DNA from: Brachypterus glaber
Lineage: Eukaryota; Arthropoda; Insecta; Coleoptera; Kateretidae
Reading direction: 5' to 3'
Assembly: GCA_958510825.1 (NCBI GenBank)
Contig: OY294049.1
Location: 26,246,986-26,310,985, forward strand
DNA length: 64,000 bases
Part shown: piece by piece, positions 34,914 to 45,342 of the stretch
Numbering within the stretch: position 1 is the stretch's first letter
How the letters are laid out: every line of letters starts with the position of its first letter
Translations under genes and position numbers: made by a program
The notes under the pieces: model-generated
Told to the model about the DNA's origin: nothing
Database searches by the model: none
Seen by the model: only the letters and a program-made list of their open reading frames with translations

Positions 34914-36306
34914 CCTAGGGTGATCAATAACTGGCATGCCAAAATTTAAGAGGTAATAATTCTACATTCAAAAATATCAAAAAAAAAGTTCCTATAAAGG
35001 TTGGTCTGGAAATTAGCCCTAAGGGAGCTACAGCCCTTTAAAATTGTAATAAATATAATGTTTTTAATTAATAACTCTGGTACCCTTTAAGCTAGAGTGA
35101 CGAGCTTTTGCATGTATACTAGTATTAATAAGGGCAATAAGTTGATGTAATTTTATTTTTTTGAATTTATCCAGGGGCGTGCCTAGACCGACAAAATATG
35201 TGAGGCTTAACACGTTTTTACCCCAAACTTTTTTATGTGTATTTTTTTTGAATTTTTTGTAAAAAATATAGATTCCTTGAGTAAAAATACATAAAAAATG
35301 TCATACAGAGCGGTCCAAAAGTCACCCCCCCTCTTAACTTTTGAACCAGTTGAGATATCAACTTCAAATTTGGAACTTTTAAATAAGACAACTTAAACTA
35401 TCTTTTAGCATATATTTAATATTTTCAGCTCTTAAAATGTGGACAGGGGGCATGGGGGCACATTTTTTTAAATGGAAAGGGGGGTCGTGTAATACATCAT
35501 TTTAAAGATTATAAAATTTTCCATTTAACTCCATATTTTTAAATTAAAAAAAAAAATTGGGTTTAAAATGGGGTTGAAAATGGGTATTAATGTCAAAATA
35601 CCTCTAAAAAAAAACAAATAATTTTTTAAAAATGCCTAATTTCATCATAAAAAAAATGTTAATTAAATTATACTTTTACACTAATTTTAGTTGACATAAA
35701 TAAAAATTTATAAAAAAAACTTAAAAAATCGAATGTTTTAGCACAAAAAAAAGAAAAATCAAAACCTTAAAAAACATTTTTAAAAAATTTAAAAATGTTA
35801 GTTTAAATAGAGATTATAAGCTTTAAAATGATGTATCACACGACCCCCCTTTCCATTTAAAAAAATGTCCCCCCATGCCCCCCTGCCCACATTTTAAGAG
35901 CTGAAAATATCAAATATATGCTAAAAGATAGTTTAAGTTGTCTTATTTAAGAGTTCTAAATTTGAAGTCAATATCTCAACTCGTTCAAAAGTTAAAAGGG
36001 GGTGGGGGTGACTTTTGGACCGCACTTTATGTAGGAGCAACCCTTTTCAAAAAAAATTCAATTAAGAGGAAGTAACAATTTGTGTCAACAAAAACGTTAC
36101 TTTTTTAAAGGCCATTACTCCTTTAATATTAAATTTAGGTGTTTTGGTGAAGAAAACTCTTATTTCTCCCGTTCAATATGTCATCTTCGAAGGGCCGTAG
36201 CTCGCTTAGGGCCCAATTCCGGATCACCCTTTATAGAAACTTTTTTCATATTTTTGGATGCAGAATCATCTCTTAAATTATGGCATGGCAGTTACTGATC
36301 ACCTTG
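34914..36306. mobile_element. CAGGGTGAT family 2, copy with nested foldback
   Basis: AGGGTGATCAATAACTGGCA at the left and its reverse (GCAGTTACTGATCACCTTG) at the right. Arms share TATAAAGGTTGGTCTGGAAA-type and GGGCAATAAGTTGATGT phrases. It is interrupted by another foldback at 35306-36028. Starts about 45 bases after a PH-exon donor. Confidence 0.8.
35306..36028. mobile_element. GCGGTCCAAAAGTCACC foldback, nested
   Basis: CAGAGCGGTCCAAAAGTCAC is mirrored by GTGACTTTTGGACCGCAC. Arms share TTGAACCAGTTGAGATATCA, CATATATTTAATATTTTCAG and AAAGGGGGGTCGTGTAATAC; they are about 200-250 bases each. Another unit of the family may bound 36416-38013. Confidence 0.85.
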
Positions 36307-37199
36307 TATTTTTTACCATTCACAAAAGTTTTTGCTATAATATCTAATATTTCATTGGTTGTACGAAAATTTTTGCGAAAGAACAGAGCCGCTGGCACAT
36401 ATGTACAGTGTGGTCCAAAATTATATTATACCAAAAGATAGTTCATCAGGGTTAATGGAAAACTCGGAGATTTAAAAAATCGGTCATGGATTTGCTATTT
36501 TTATTGAAAATTTAGGGCAAATTGTATTTTTTAAAAATTTATATTTTAGAAATTATTCGAGCAAGATGTTAAGTAAATTTTTCCGCTTTACTGAGTAACA
36601 TGGTTGCATACAACCATTAATGACAAGGCAGCATTCGGCACTTATCCTGTCGGTAACGTTTACACTTTACTTTTGTAAATAAAAGGACTCTTAAAAAAAA
36701 ACTTTTTCTTGAAAAAAAAAAAAAAAAAATCTAAATATTAAAATTTGCCGTGGCGTGCAAATAATAATAATAATCAAAATTATTAATGTTTGCTACCAAG
36801 CGGCTCAAATGGACAGATGTCTCATATACGAGCTAACGATCTTGCTGTATTAAATGACCGCTTAAAAAGTAACGATCAAAGATCGGTTTGCGTTTTTAAC
36901 ATGGTCTGTAGAAAGATGCGGCTCATATAAGGGACGCGTGGTCTGTGCATAGCTGATATTATTCACAGCGCCACGCTAGAATAATATACGGTTGTTTCGA
37001 ATTTTCAAAAAAAATCAAAAATCGCCGTAAAAAATGCGTAAAAGGTACTATTATAAACGCTTACTTCACAATACCAAAAAGCATATAGAAGGAGTCAGTA
37101 TCCTGCAGAGGAATTTTTAACACCCTCTGGAAGTTTGTACGAATTTGATTTTACTGTAATTATTTTTATGATAACAGAGGTTAAATGAAGTGATTTATA

Positions 37200-37467
37200 T
37201 GGGAGATTTAGCTCAGCGGTCAATGCCATCGATATAGCCTGACACTGATCTAATGATCGTGAGTTCAAACCTCACTGGCGCCGATTGCCTTTTTCAGTTA
37301 ATTAATAATTGAAATTTGGCGAAGGCGTACTCCCTAGATATATTGGTTCGAAAGTCAATTAAAGCCGGTGGTTCCCTCTACTACTAGCCCACACAAGTCC
37401 TGGACTTAGGGGATGCTTAATTAAGTAGAATAGTACGAGGTTAAAAACAAACATAAACATAAACATA
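37200..37467 (+). mobile_element. tRNA-derived SINE, copy 2
   Basis: GGGAGATTTAGCTCAGCGGT carries a full A-box (TAGCTCAGCGG, 37209-37219), and GTGAGTTCAAACCTCAC has a consensus B-box (GTTCAAACC, 37263-37271) in a T-arm-like stem. A body of about 170 bases with GGCGAAGGCGTACTCCCTAG follows, then an ACATAAACAT tail. These are Pol III internal promoters of tRNA type, so it is a SINE. Confidence 0.9.
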
Positions 37468-37544
37468 TCAAAAAGAAACTGTCACGGTTGTTAAACTAGA
37501 TTAACGATCTAGGTCGCTGTGTCCGATTATTTTTTTCAGGAAAA

Positions 37545-37790
37545 ATTACTTTTATTATAGGATCAATTCTACCAAAAGAAAATTGAAAAATTAAAAAAAA
37601 ATGAGATTTTTTTTTGATTTTTTTTTTATTTTCGTTTTTCGCAAAAACAAAATTTAATAAAAAAAATTGAAAAAAAAAAAAATTTGAAAATAATAATTTT
37701 TTGTATTTGGGAAATGCAATATACCATTTACTGTGAATAATATAATAATGGAATGCGTAGAATTACATATCTTCACGGCATGTTATTACT
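37545..37790 (+). mobile_element. Dispersed repeat D, copy 1
   Basis: From AATTACTTTTATTATAGGAT through TTTACTGTGAATAATAT to ACATATCTTCACGGCATG. A reverse copy lies at 58868-59140. The middle is a run of A and T tracts. Confidence 0.65.
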
Positions 37791-38072
37791 TATGATTGGT
37801 ATGTGGAGTCGAAATTCAAATATAACGCTTCTAGCGAAGGTGTTAAAATAAGAATATTATTTTATACAGATTATATTTAAATTTGAGTCGGGGAAAATCT
37901 CAATTTTGGCCAGCCATGCATCATCGATGTCAAGAAAAACATGTACGTATTCCGAATTTTTATATCTCAACTCGTTCAAAAGTAAAGAGGTGGGTAAATT
38001 TTGAATCGCACTGCATATATGTTTATTTATACATCTTTATGTATATTTAAAAAAATACATTTTTATTTATAG

Positions 38073-38182
38073 AGAGGCTGTGCAACACTGCCCAGAAGAC
38101 GAGGAAGATAATGTGGCCTTAAGTTTAGAAGAAAAACAATCATTACTGAATGCAAAACAGAATCAAGTTCGGCATTTAGTCG
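38073..38182 (+). CDS. cyst: RhoGEF exon: end of PH helix and start of the first coiled coil
   Basis: This 110-base exon completes an Arg codon and reads EAVQHCPEDEEDNVALSLEE then KQSLLNAKQNQVRHLV, ending in phase 1 at GTAAGT. It covers the tail of the PH helix, an acidic hinge and the first heptads of the post-PH coiled coil. In relatives the coil continues straight into a sequence like LLRQKD, which is the next full exon at 49956; a candidate 21-base microexon lies between. Confidence 0.92.
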
Positions 38183-38280
38183 GTAAGTGTTACTTTAAGA
38201 AAATGAAGAATTGACAGTTTATAAAAATATATACCTACTGCACGTTTGTCCGTTAATAATCGAAAAAATATGTAATAAAA

Positions 38281-38756
38281 GTTATCTATTGTTAAAATCA
38301 AATGGCAGGAAACAGTGAGTCCTTTTTGGGAATCATCAGCACTGCTGTATGTTTTTATTATTTAAATAAAACCTTAGAAAGATGTAAAAGCATGGTGCCT
38401 TCTATTGATGTGGGTGATGTGGATTATTTGTTTACTTGTTCCGTTTCGAAAAATCTCCACAATTTAGGGTGTGCATTCATTATATCAACCTTTAGCCAGT
38501 TTAGGTCCGTGGAATTTTGAATGCACCTTACTGTACACCCTAAATTGTGGCGATTTGTCTTTTGGGAACAAGTGGACAGATAATACTGATAACATCAATA
38601 GTGGACAATAGATTGTACCATGCTTTTACATCTATCTAACGTTTTATTTATATAACAACAACATACAGTATACACGGTGCTGATGATTCCCAAAAATAAT
38701 AAAATGGTACTAGTCACTGTTTCCTGTCCATTTGTTTTTAACGTTAGATAGATAAC
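38281..38756. mobile_element. Foldback between PH-end exon and microexon
   Basis: GTTATCTATTGTTAAAATCA is mirrored by AACGTTAGATAGATAAC. Arms of about 200 bases share AAATGGCAGGAAACAGTGA, GATGTAAAAGCATGGT and CCACAATTTAGGGTGTGCAT. The 72-codon frame in the left arm is incidental. Confidence 0.8.
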
Positions 38757-39056
38757 TTTTTTATAGTCTGGCACACGGTAAGCTAGCTACGACGAAAGGA
38801 GGAGGTATACACGAAGCGGTTAGCGCGTTTTCAACTTTACGATTAAAGCGTCATAAGGCAGGGTGTAGGCCAATGAGAGGCACACACATTCTTCACATTC
38901 TTTCGATAGCTTTAAAACCGTGTGTCAAACAATATAAGTGTTATTTTTCCATTTCACTAAAAAACGACTAATTACCCTTAAATTTGAAAAAAATCTTTTG
39001 CATGTGTCCCTTTTGATTGAAAGTGTAAAACGTGTGTTTTTTGGGTTCTCTCGCAG

Positions 39057-39077
39057 ATGGAGACATGGATATCGAAG
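39057..39077 (+). CDS. cyst: Candidate 21-nt cassette microexon
   Basis: A 21-base segment has a pyrimidine-rich acceptor ending CTCTCGCAG and a GAAG|GTAATT donor. It fits phase 1 in and phase 1 out, between the exons ending 38182 and starting 49956. It would insert seven residues, DGDMDIE, between HLV and GLLRQKD. Skipping it leaves the frame intact and gives the continuous coiled coil expected from relatives, so if real it should be alternatively spliced. Seven residues equal one heptad and would keep coil register, although Gly and Asp disfavour helix. RNA evidence is needed; a chance match remains possible. Confidence 0.45.
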
Positions 39078-39259
39078 GTAATTTCTCATTAAAGGCAATA
39101 CAGCAAATGTATAGGTGAAATGCATGAGAAATTATTTTAGAATATTTTTATTAGATTATATAAGTATGTTTGCATTTAGGGCCGACGCAAGACAAAAATG
39201 TTGACCGGGCGACACCCTGATTTGACGCCCCCCCCCCCTCCTACAGTTACTCGCCCCTG

Positions 39260-39733
39260 GGGAACGTTCAAGTATTATGTAACGCAAAATTTGGCCATTT
39301 TAGACCCCCCCATGTCACGCGGCGTCACATTTTCAAGACCCCCCACCTCCTCCCATTCGTTACGTAACATTTTTTTTTACAAAAAGAAATTAAAAGGAAA
39401 TTTTGCTTTAAGGTTTAAACCGGTTTTTGACCAGTTCTTCTCCCGTGTTTTAACAAAACCGGTTAACCTAAAGCCAGTTAATGCTTATGGTTTTCCATCT
39501 CTATTTTTTTTTGTTTAGAGGATTTAGTGAATGCCCTATGAAATAAAATTTGCAATCTTAGGCCTAGATCATTGTTAAAAACGTGATCAAATAAACATTT
39601 TATAAGTTTATAATTTTTTAAGTGTTACGTAACATTTTTACTGACACCCATCTCCCCTGTGTAACGCGGCGTAACGTTTTCGAGACACCCCCACCCTCCC
39701 CCTTAAGGCGTTACGTAATACTTGAACGTTCCC
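39260..39733. mobile_element. TTACGTAA MITE, long copy
   Basis: GGGAACGTTCAAGTATTATG at the left and GTAATACTTGAACGTTCCC at the right bound 474 bases, starting about 180 bases after the microexon. C-rich stretches (AGACCCCCCCATGTCACGC; GAGACACCCCCACCCTCC) are reverse-related and the centre has an ACCGGTTT pair. Confidence 0.8.
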
Positions 39734-40439
39734 TTGCCAAAAATTTGACGAATAAAAAAAAACTCTTAAAAAATCGACCGCCAACCAGTTTGGCTGGTTG
39801 AGCCATAAAATAATCATTATAAAGTAGTGATGTAACTAAAGGTAATTTTTATGTTTTGTAAATATATTTAAGTGTACACACAAGCACAAAGAGCTCATCT
39901 TGCACTATAAAATTTACATACTTATTATTATTTACATACTTATTACTAACCATAGAAAAAATGTTATCGCTTCAAAATATAAATTTATTGTCTATTAAAC
40001 AAACATTACAGCGACAATTGTTTCGACTTTTTTAACATAAAGTTATTTTCAAGCTACAAATAATGAAAATTAGGTTGAAAATGGTACAATTCCTTTTAAA
40101 AACCTTACTTTTTAAATATATAAACAAATAAGCTTGAGTACAAATTATTAGAAATGTTATACTGACCTTAAATATATTATTTCTATAAAATATTAAAAAC
40201 AAAATAAACAAAAAGAAAGCTATAATATTTTAAAATAAATTAATTAAATCTAAAATTTAAAATTGAATAAAAATCTGGGACCTCTATCATAAACTAATAT
40301 AAACTATATTTCAAACGGACTAAAGGAATTATCTTTAAACTGCAAAAACGGTGGTTAAACACAAAATATATGAAACGCAAAAGCCTTTGTAAACTTTTAT
40401 ATTTTAGACGAGCAGAATAGTCGAAATGGACTACACACC

Positions 40440-40830
40440 TTTTGTCAAACTTCTCTAGTAACATTGATCTTGGAAAAGTTTCTTGAACAGAGTACTTGAC
40501 AAAGTTCTTTGTAAAGAATTGGACAATTCTTGAGCAAGAGAATTAATTAAGATTCTGTATCCATGCTTGGGCAAGACTTTAGCGCAAGATTCTGGAAGCA
40601 GAGCCTTTAGCAATACTTTGTCAAGTCTTTTCATAAAGTCTGTAGCAAGCAATTTGACAAGATTCTTGGTCAAGAATCTACCTACTCTAACAAGTACGGT
40701 TTGATCATGATAGAGATCCCTTTTCGATTTCTTGTCAATTTTGCTTGCTAAAGACTTGTCCAAGAATCTTGACGAAGTATCTGTAACAATTCTTTGACAA
40801 TTCTTAACCAAGCATCTTTAGCAACTCTTC
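40440..40830. repeat. Quasi-palindromic TTCTTG/CAAGAAT-rich repeat region
   Basis: About 390 bases filled with variants of ATTCTTGACAAG, so that CAAG and CTTG alternate throughout. It gives a 118-codon open frame on the minus strand (40455-40811) rich in Leu, Lys and Ser, but that is best explained by the repeat. Confidence 0.6.
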
Positions 40831-40837
40831 AACCAGA

Positions 40838-41270
40838 ACACTTCTGCGCATAAACATATTCCATCAAACCATTCTGAGCATGATATATTTGTATATGTTT
40901 GCCATAACACTTTCGCCGGTTCGTATGTATTATTAAACACGTCTGATCATAAATATGTCCCACTAAACCCTATTGCGCATGATATATTGGTATATGTTTG
41001 CCAGAACACTTTTTCGCATTGGTATGTATTACGAAACACATAAATATGTAAAACCAAACACTACTGCGCCTAATGTATATGTATTTTTTGCCATAACACT
41101 TTTAAGTATTCGTATGTATTATTAAACACTTTTGCGCATAAATATGTTAAACCAAACTGTACTGCGCATGGTATATTTGTATTTGTTAGCCAGAACACTT
41201 TTAAGCATTCGTATGTATTATCAAACAATTCTGCGCATACTTGCGTTTGACTAAGCAGTACTGCGCATCG
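40838..41270. repeat. Minisatellite, about 97-base period
   Basis: Four to five diverged units, each with AACACTTCTGCGCATAAATA-like, GCGCATGATATATTTGTAT-like and TTCGTATGTATTATTAAACA-like phrases, spaced 90-99 bases. It adjoins the TTCTTG region. Confidence 0.8.
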
Positions 41271-41894
41271 TAACTGGTGACCGACAATTTTTTTTGCTTG
41301 AAATGGACATAAATCCTTATTAAAATTTGCAAAATACAAGGCTTTGCCTATAAACTAATAAAAAAACTTCACAGTGGCGTGTATTTTGTTATTTTGCTAA
41401 TATCTCCAGAAGTATTGGTGCTACGAAAAAAATGGTTTTTACCTTTTTTTATGGTAAATTTTATTACTTTTCTATACATGCCAAAATTATAATTGAACGA
41501 TAAAAAATAAAAAAAAAAATAAACAAAAATTAACTTTTTTTGGCCCTTTTAATATAAAAGTAAAAAGGAAAAAGATTAATTTATATTTAACTTGGTAATT
41601 AGAATAAAATTGCAGAGGTGGCAGCAAATTCAAATCCAAAACTAAAAAAGAAACCGAAAATTGGACAAAGTTTTTGGAAAAGTTTTTTAAACAAAAATAT
41701 TTATTCCAAAGATTAATGCTCTTTAAGGGGACAGCCAACAATCTCCAGTCTAACATTTAAAACATTGTAAATAAATAAGAGGTGCCTTTATTTCTGATCA
41801 TTTATTAAAATAAATGCAATTATTTACCATTACTATTTCTGAGATGAGAAAATTTACAAACTTTACATTTAAAATATTGTTCTAAACATAAATA

Positions 41895-42239
41895 TTAAAA
41901 AAAATCTATTTGTTCATTAATTAACCTATCCCTATGAAACTTTTTGTTGTACAAAATGGCGAATTGTTTTAGCAGATCTGTAACTCTATCGTTCCTCGAA
42001 ATATGCAAAAGACCTACTTCGTTTTCATAGTCATGGTTGTTGCACAACACATGGTTGGCAAAGTTGGACTTATAGTTCAGACCTGCTAGATCAACATTAT
42101 TTGCAAGTGGTAAACGAAAGTGTTTATTGGTTCTTACAACGATTTTACGATAACTACGGCCTATGTAAAAGCTATCACAGGAACAGGTCAGTTTATAGAC
42201 GCCACTCCTTTCCAAAGGGGAGGAGGGGGTGTTTTGCAT
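41895..42239 (-). pseudogene. GIY-YIG endonuclease fragment of a Penelope-like element
   Basis: A 114-codon minus-strand frame reads SGVYKLTCSCDSFYIGRSYR, then KIVVRTNKHFRLPL, and LLHISRNDRVTDLLKQFAIL near the end. GVYKLTC...FYIGRS is the GIY-YIG motif with the Cys pair and Arg seen in Penelope-like endonucleases. The start is artificial: upstream sequence switches to the inverted copy near 42232, so the reverse transcriptase is lost. No function is expected. Confidence 0.75.
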
Positions 42240-42416
42240 ATTTCGAGGAACGATAGAGTTACAGATCTGCTAGAACAATTCGCCATTTTGTACAACAAAA
42301 AGTTTCATAGGGATAGGCTAGTTAATGAACAAATAAATTTTTTGAATATTTATGTTTACAAAAATGTTTTAAATGTTAGACCGGAGATTGTTGCCTGTCC
42401 CCTTACAGAGCATTAA
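42232..42416 (+). pseudogene. Inverted partial copy of the same Penelope-like frame
   Basis: On the + strand, HISRNDRVTDLLEQFAILYN and KKFHRDRLVNEQINFLNIYV repeat the C-terminal part of the minus-strand frame and run to a TAA at 42414-42416, giving the intact tail (VRPEIVACPLTEH). Its 3' flank (to about 42575) mirrors 41487-41890. The two arms differ at several residues (K/E, I/V), so the duplication is not brand-new, or two copies joined. Confidence 0.7.
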
Positions 42417-42664
42417 TCTTTGGAATAAATATTTTTGTTCAAAAAACTTTTCCAAAAATTTTGTCCAATTTTCGGTTTCTTTTTGAGGTTTGGATTTGAA
42501 TTTGCTGCCACCTCTGCAATTTTATTCCAATTACCAAGTTAAATATAAATTAATCTTTTTCCTTTTTTTGGTACTGTAGCCCGAAAATGAATTTATGTTA
42601 AAAAGTCGAAACAATTGTCGCTGTAATGCTTGTTTAATAGACAATTTAGTTTTATTTTTATTTA

Positions 42665-42760
42665 GTTTATTTATTTGAAGTTATTACAGAGTCGTGGGGA
42701 GACCCAAATAAGCTCTAGGCTTGTGGTAGGGGCTCTCCACTAATTTTGATAACAATAAAA
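42665..42760 (-). mobile_element. Retroposon 3' end, reverse orientation
   Basis: On the minus strand TTTGGGTCTCCCCACGACTC is followed by an AAATAAATAAAC-like tail, sharing GGGTCTCCCC plus tail with the unit at 23588-23830. Too short to classify. Confidence 0.4.
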
Positions 42761-43053
42761 AGACAAAATGGAATTTGGACAGTCTTCACAGTAAATTTTA
42801 AGAAATCGTCAAGCTCTTTGGTGTTTTCCGAGGTGTTTTCTTACAATTCCTTACACTGTAGATTAGGATCAAATCATTCTTTTAATTTTTCAGATCATTT
42901 ACCATTATTTAACTTGAATTACTAAAAATTTAGATTTTATACCAAAAAATATAAATTATAATTGACACATAAATGTCATTTATTTAAATCAACTCCAATA
43001 TGAGTAAGGATCAAGAATTTCTTAATTTTATTACTAATAAGTAATAAGTTATT

Positions 43054-43280
43054 AGGGCATTTAAAAAAACACTTTTCTAATTTTTTATATGCACCCGGGT
43101 GGGGTACCCCTTCTATGTTCTTTCAATTGAAAAACTATGCTTGCATACCAAATTTCAGGTTACTTGATCATTTTTTGCCCCCGCCCAACTAGTATTTGGT
43201 ATGCAAGCATAGATTTTCAATTAAAACATAGGAGGGGTGCATATGAAAAATTAGAAAAAAGTGTTTTTTTTGCAATGCCC
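43054..43280. repeat. Palindrome, about 90-base arms
   Basis: GGGCATTTAAAAAAACACTT is mirrored by AAGTGTTTTTTTTGCAATGC. Inner arms share ATGCTTGCATACCAAAT. Confidence 0.8.
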
Positions 43281-43445
43281 CAATACTTATGCCTATAGAA
43301 CTTATTGTACGAATAAATAAATAAAGAATAAAAACTGACCCCTCCTCGATAGTAAGCGCGCGACTGACCGGTCCGCCCGCCCCTTCTTCAGGCCCTGTTT
43401 GCATTCAAATTTAAGATTATGCATTTAATTTTAATATTGTGCAGC

Positions 43446-44028
43446 TATACTCCGTCCAGTTATGCAAGATAGTAAGGGACGCGGCCCGTTTTACACCACA
43501 GAGCGCATAAATATGCTGTTATATAAATCGTAGTATATCAAAAATTTTACAGATGTCGGCACTGTTTTCCTGGAAAGGGCCTATCCAAAGACTCGCATAA
43601 CAAGCATAGTACATAAGAATGCGATGCCAGGATTGGCTTGATGTGTCGTCATGTATCTTGTAATGGTTGTTATGCGAGCCTCTGGATAGGCCTTAAGTTG
43701 TAATTGTAACCTAAAAATTTGACGTTTTCCTTGTGTTCAATATAATTTACGTTTGTACAATATGTAGAATATGCTAATTTAGTTTGAGTGTATGAAGAAT
43801 AAACCAAAAAAGTACCTTTTTCAATACCATACAAAACAACATTAAGTATAATCATTTTTTTATGTAACTTTCTCTTCTTTTATTAGCTTTAACGACCGTC
43901 AATCATTGTTATAGACAAAATATGTCACAATATTTTATATGTTAAAAGGTACGAGTTTTTAACCAATGATGTAGCTTGAAAATCGCGCTAATTTTAAACT
44001 ACTATCTTGCATAATTGGACGGACTATA
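43446..44028. mobile_element. ACTCCGTCCAGTTATGC element, copy 1
   Basis: TATACTCCGTCCAGTTATGC with AAGATAGT is mirrored by ACTATCTTGCATAATTGGAC and GGACTATA. 583 bases. A shorter copy in the same orientation is at 50266-50747. Shared minus-strand frames (GIEKGTFLVYSSYTQTKLAY) are conserved only as repeat DNA. A short phrase after it (44038-44130, TATAATGCTTCGCATTCTAT) recurs at 52795-52865. Confidence 0.85.
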
Positions 44029-44177
44029 GATATAATTTCAAGCCGTGAAGGTATATAATGCTTCGCATTCTATAGTATACTCCTCGCAATTGCAAGTAGC
44101 TTAGTTTTCCTGGTGAAGTTTTAAAATAAACCCAACTTATTTTGTACTGAGACATTTACAATTTTTATCTTTTCTAA

Positions 44178-45342
44178 CCCTTAGCGGCCACACCTCAGCC
44201 AGGCCACATAGCGGCCACATGGGGTAACTCATTACCCCACGCTGAAAACCTAGTTGTACAAGACATATGGGTTTTTTAAGACCTTTAACCGATTGTTTCA
44301 TGTTTTTTAAAGAGTTTTTCAACATTTCTAATGATTTTTATCGGTCAATTTATAGATGGCGTTTTAAAAACTGGTCATATATGTGAATATTCAGCAAAGA
44401 TGGCTTTTTTCAGAAAAAATTTCATTACTCCGCCATTTTTTAATATTAAGGGCTAACATTTTAGGATTGTACGCACAACATATACCACTACCATAAAAAA
44501 ATAACAGTATCCGCCGATCATTCAAAAAGTATATTTATTTTGCAAAATTACTGGAGGGAAAAATTACAAAAATTACAAATCATAAAATTTGCTTTTTTGT
44601 GTTTTATTAGCTTCTAAATACATATTTACGTACAGAAAAGTAAAAAAAATATAATTTTTATGATATTTGACAAAAAATTTTGAATCCTATTTTATTGACC
44701 AGCACACGTCATGCACAAAGGGAACCGATGTTCCTCGCAAACCGGTCTTGTATAGGCCGAACATCCAACACGCGTTTTTTTATCCTTCTTTCGGTCGCAC
44801 AGTACGCACCTCCGCGCTTTGTCGAAGGTAACTTTTTCCACAACGTCCATTTCTTGGTTGTTGTTAATTTTTAGGATGCACTTAAGACAAAAAAATTGTT
44901 CATATATATGAAACTAAGTCTATACATCGTATTTTCATAACCTAGAATCCTACAATGAAGGTACACTAGATTTATTCAATAAACAAAATCATATAAATAA
45001 AATAAAATCACATGAACAGACAAGATTCCATAACGACTAGGATTGAAATTTTTTTTTAATACTAGAATATCAAAAACTTACCTTTATTTTGTCTATTGAC
45101 ACCATAAACAAGTCGATTTGAAAAAAAAAGTACTGTGCCGAGCAACGGTTGCGGCCACACTGGGGTAACTAGTTACCCCACGCCGAGAAAACGAACGCTC
45201 AAAGCGCCGCCATGCGTTTTTTTGGCTTCCTATGTAATGGAGTCACATCTCACACTTGTCTACTACTTTCAAAGGTTTTAGACTTCTTATTTCACTTTTT
45301 CTGAGCCTGGGGTAACTAGTTACCCCGTGTGGCCGCTAAGGG
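44178..45342. mobile_element. piggyBac-like element, internally deleted
   Basis: CCCTTAGCGGCCACAC at the left and its reverse (GTGTGGCCGCTAAGGG) bound 1165 bases. The right flank is TTAA and the left CTAA, a mutated TTAA target site. Subterminal palindromes (GGGGTAACTAGTTACCCC) occur at both ends. The interior retains the last part of a transposase on the minus strand. TTAA targeting and CCC-starting ends are diagnostic of piggyBac. Confidence 0.85.
44692..44883 (-). pseudogene. piggyBac transposase C-terminal Cys-rich domain, fragment
   Basis: The minus-strand frame ends KVTFDKARRCVLCDRKKDKK, TRVGCSAYTRPVCEEHRFPL, CMTCAGQ and a TAA stop. The pattern C-x2-C, C, C-x2-H, C-x2-C with R and T in between is the zinc-binding domain at the end of piggyBac-type transposases, which binds the subterminal palindromes. 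The DDD catalytic core is missing, so it cannot move itself. Confidence 0.8.

Larger units (their letters stand above)
36416..38013. mobile_element. Older GCGGTCC-family element hosting a SINE and repeat D
   Basis: CAGTGTGGTCCAAAA at the left and, in reverse, CAGTGCGATTCAAAAT at the right, with AACTCGTTCAAAAGTAAAGA near the right end as in 35306-36028. Interior homology is poor. It holds the SINE (37200-37467) and repeat D (37545-37790). Confidence 0.5.
39995..42650. mobile_element. Penelope-like element remains in inverted arrangement
   Basis: The block is bounded by inverted copies of a 45-base sequence (39998-40045, with TACAGCGACAATTGTTTCGA; 42600-42648, with TCGAAACAATTGTCGCTGTA). Inside are a minus-strand GIY-YIG frame, a shorter inverted copy of its downstream part and two tandem-repeat regions. 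GIY-YIG endonuclease after a reverse transcriptase is the hallmark of Penelope-like elements; the reverse transcriptase part is absent here. Inverted, partial copies are known for this group. Confidence 0.7.

Noticed and set aside
37200..37285. Possible tRNA gene
   Set aside because: A and B boxes are present, but the cloverleaf lacks a convincing anticodon and acceptor stem, and a 180-bp body with tail follows; a second copy exists. It is a SINE.
40455..40811. 118-codon minus-strand frame
   Set aside because: The composition follows a DNA repeat of CTTG/CAAG motifs; no domain recognised and no start context or neighbouring exon.
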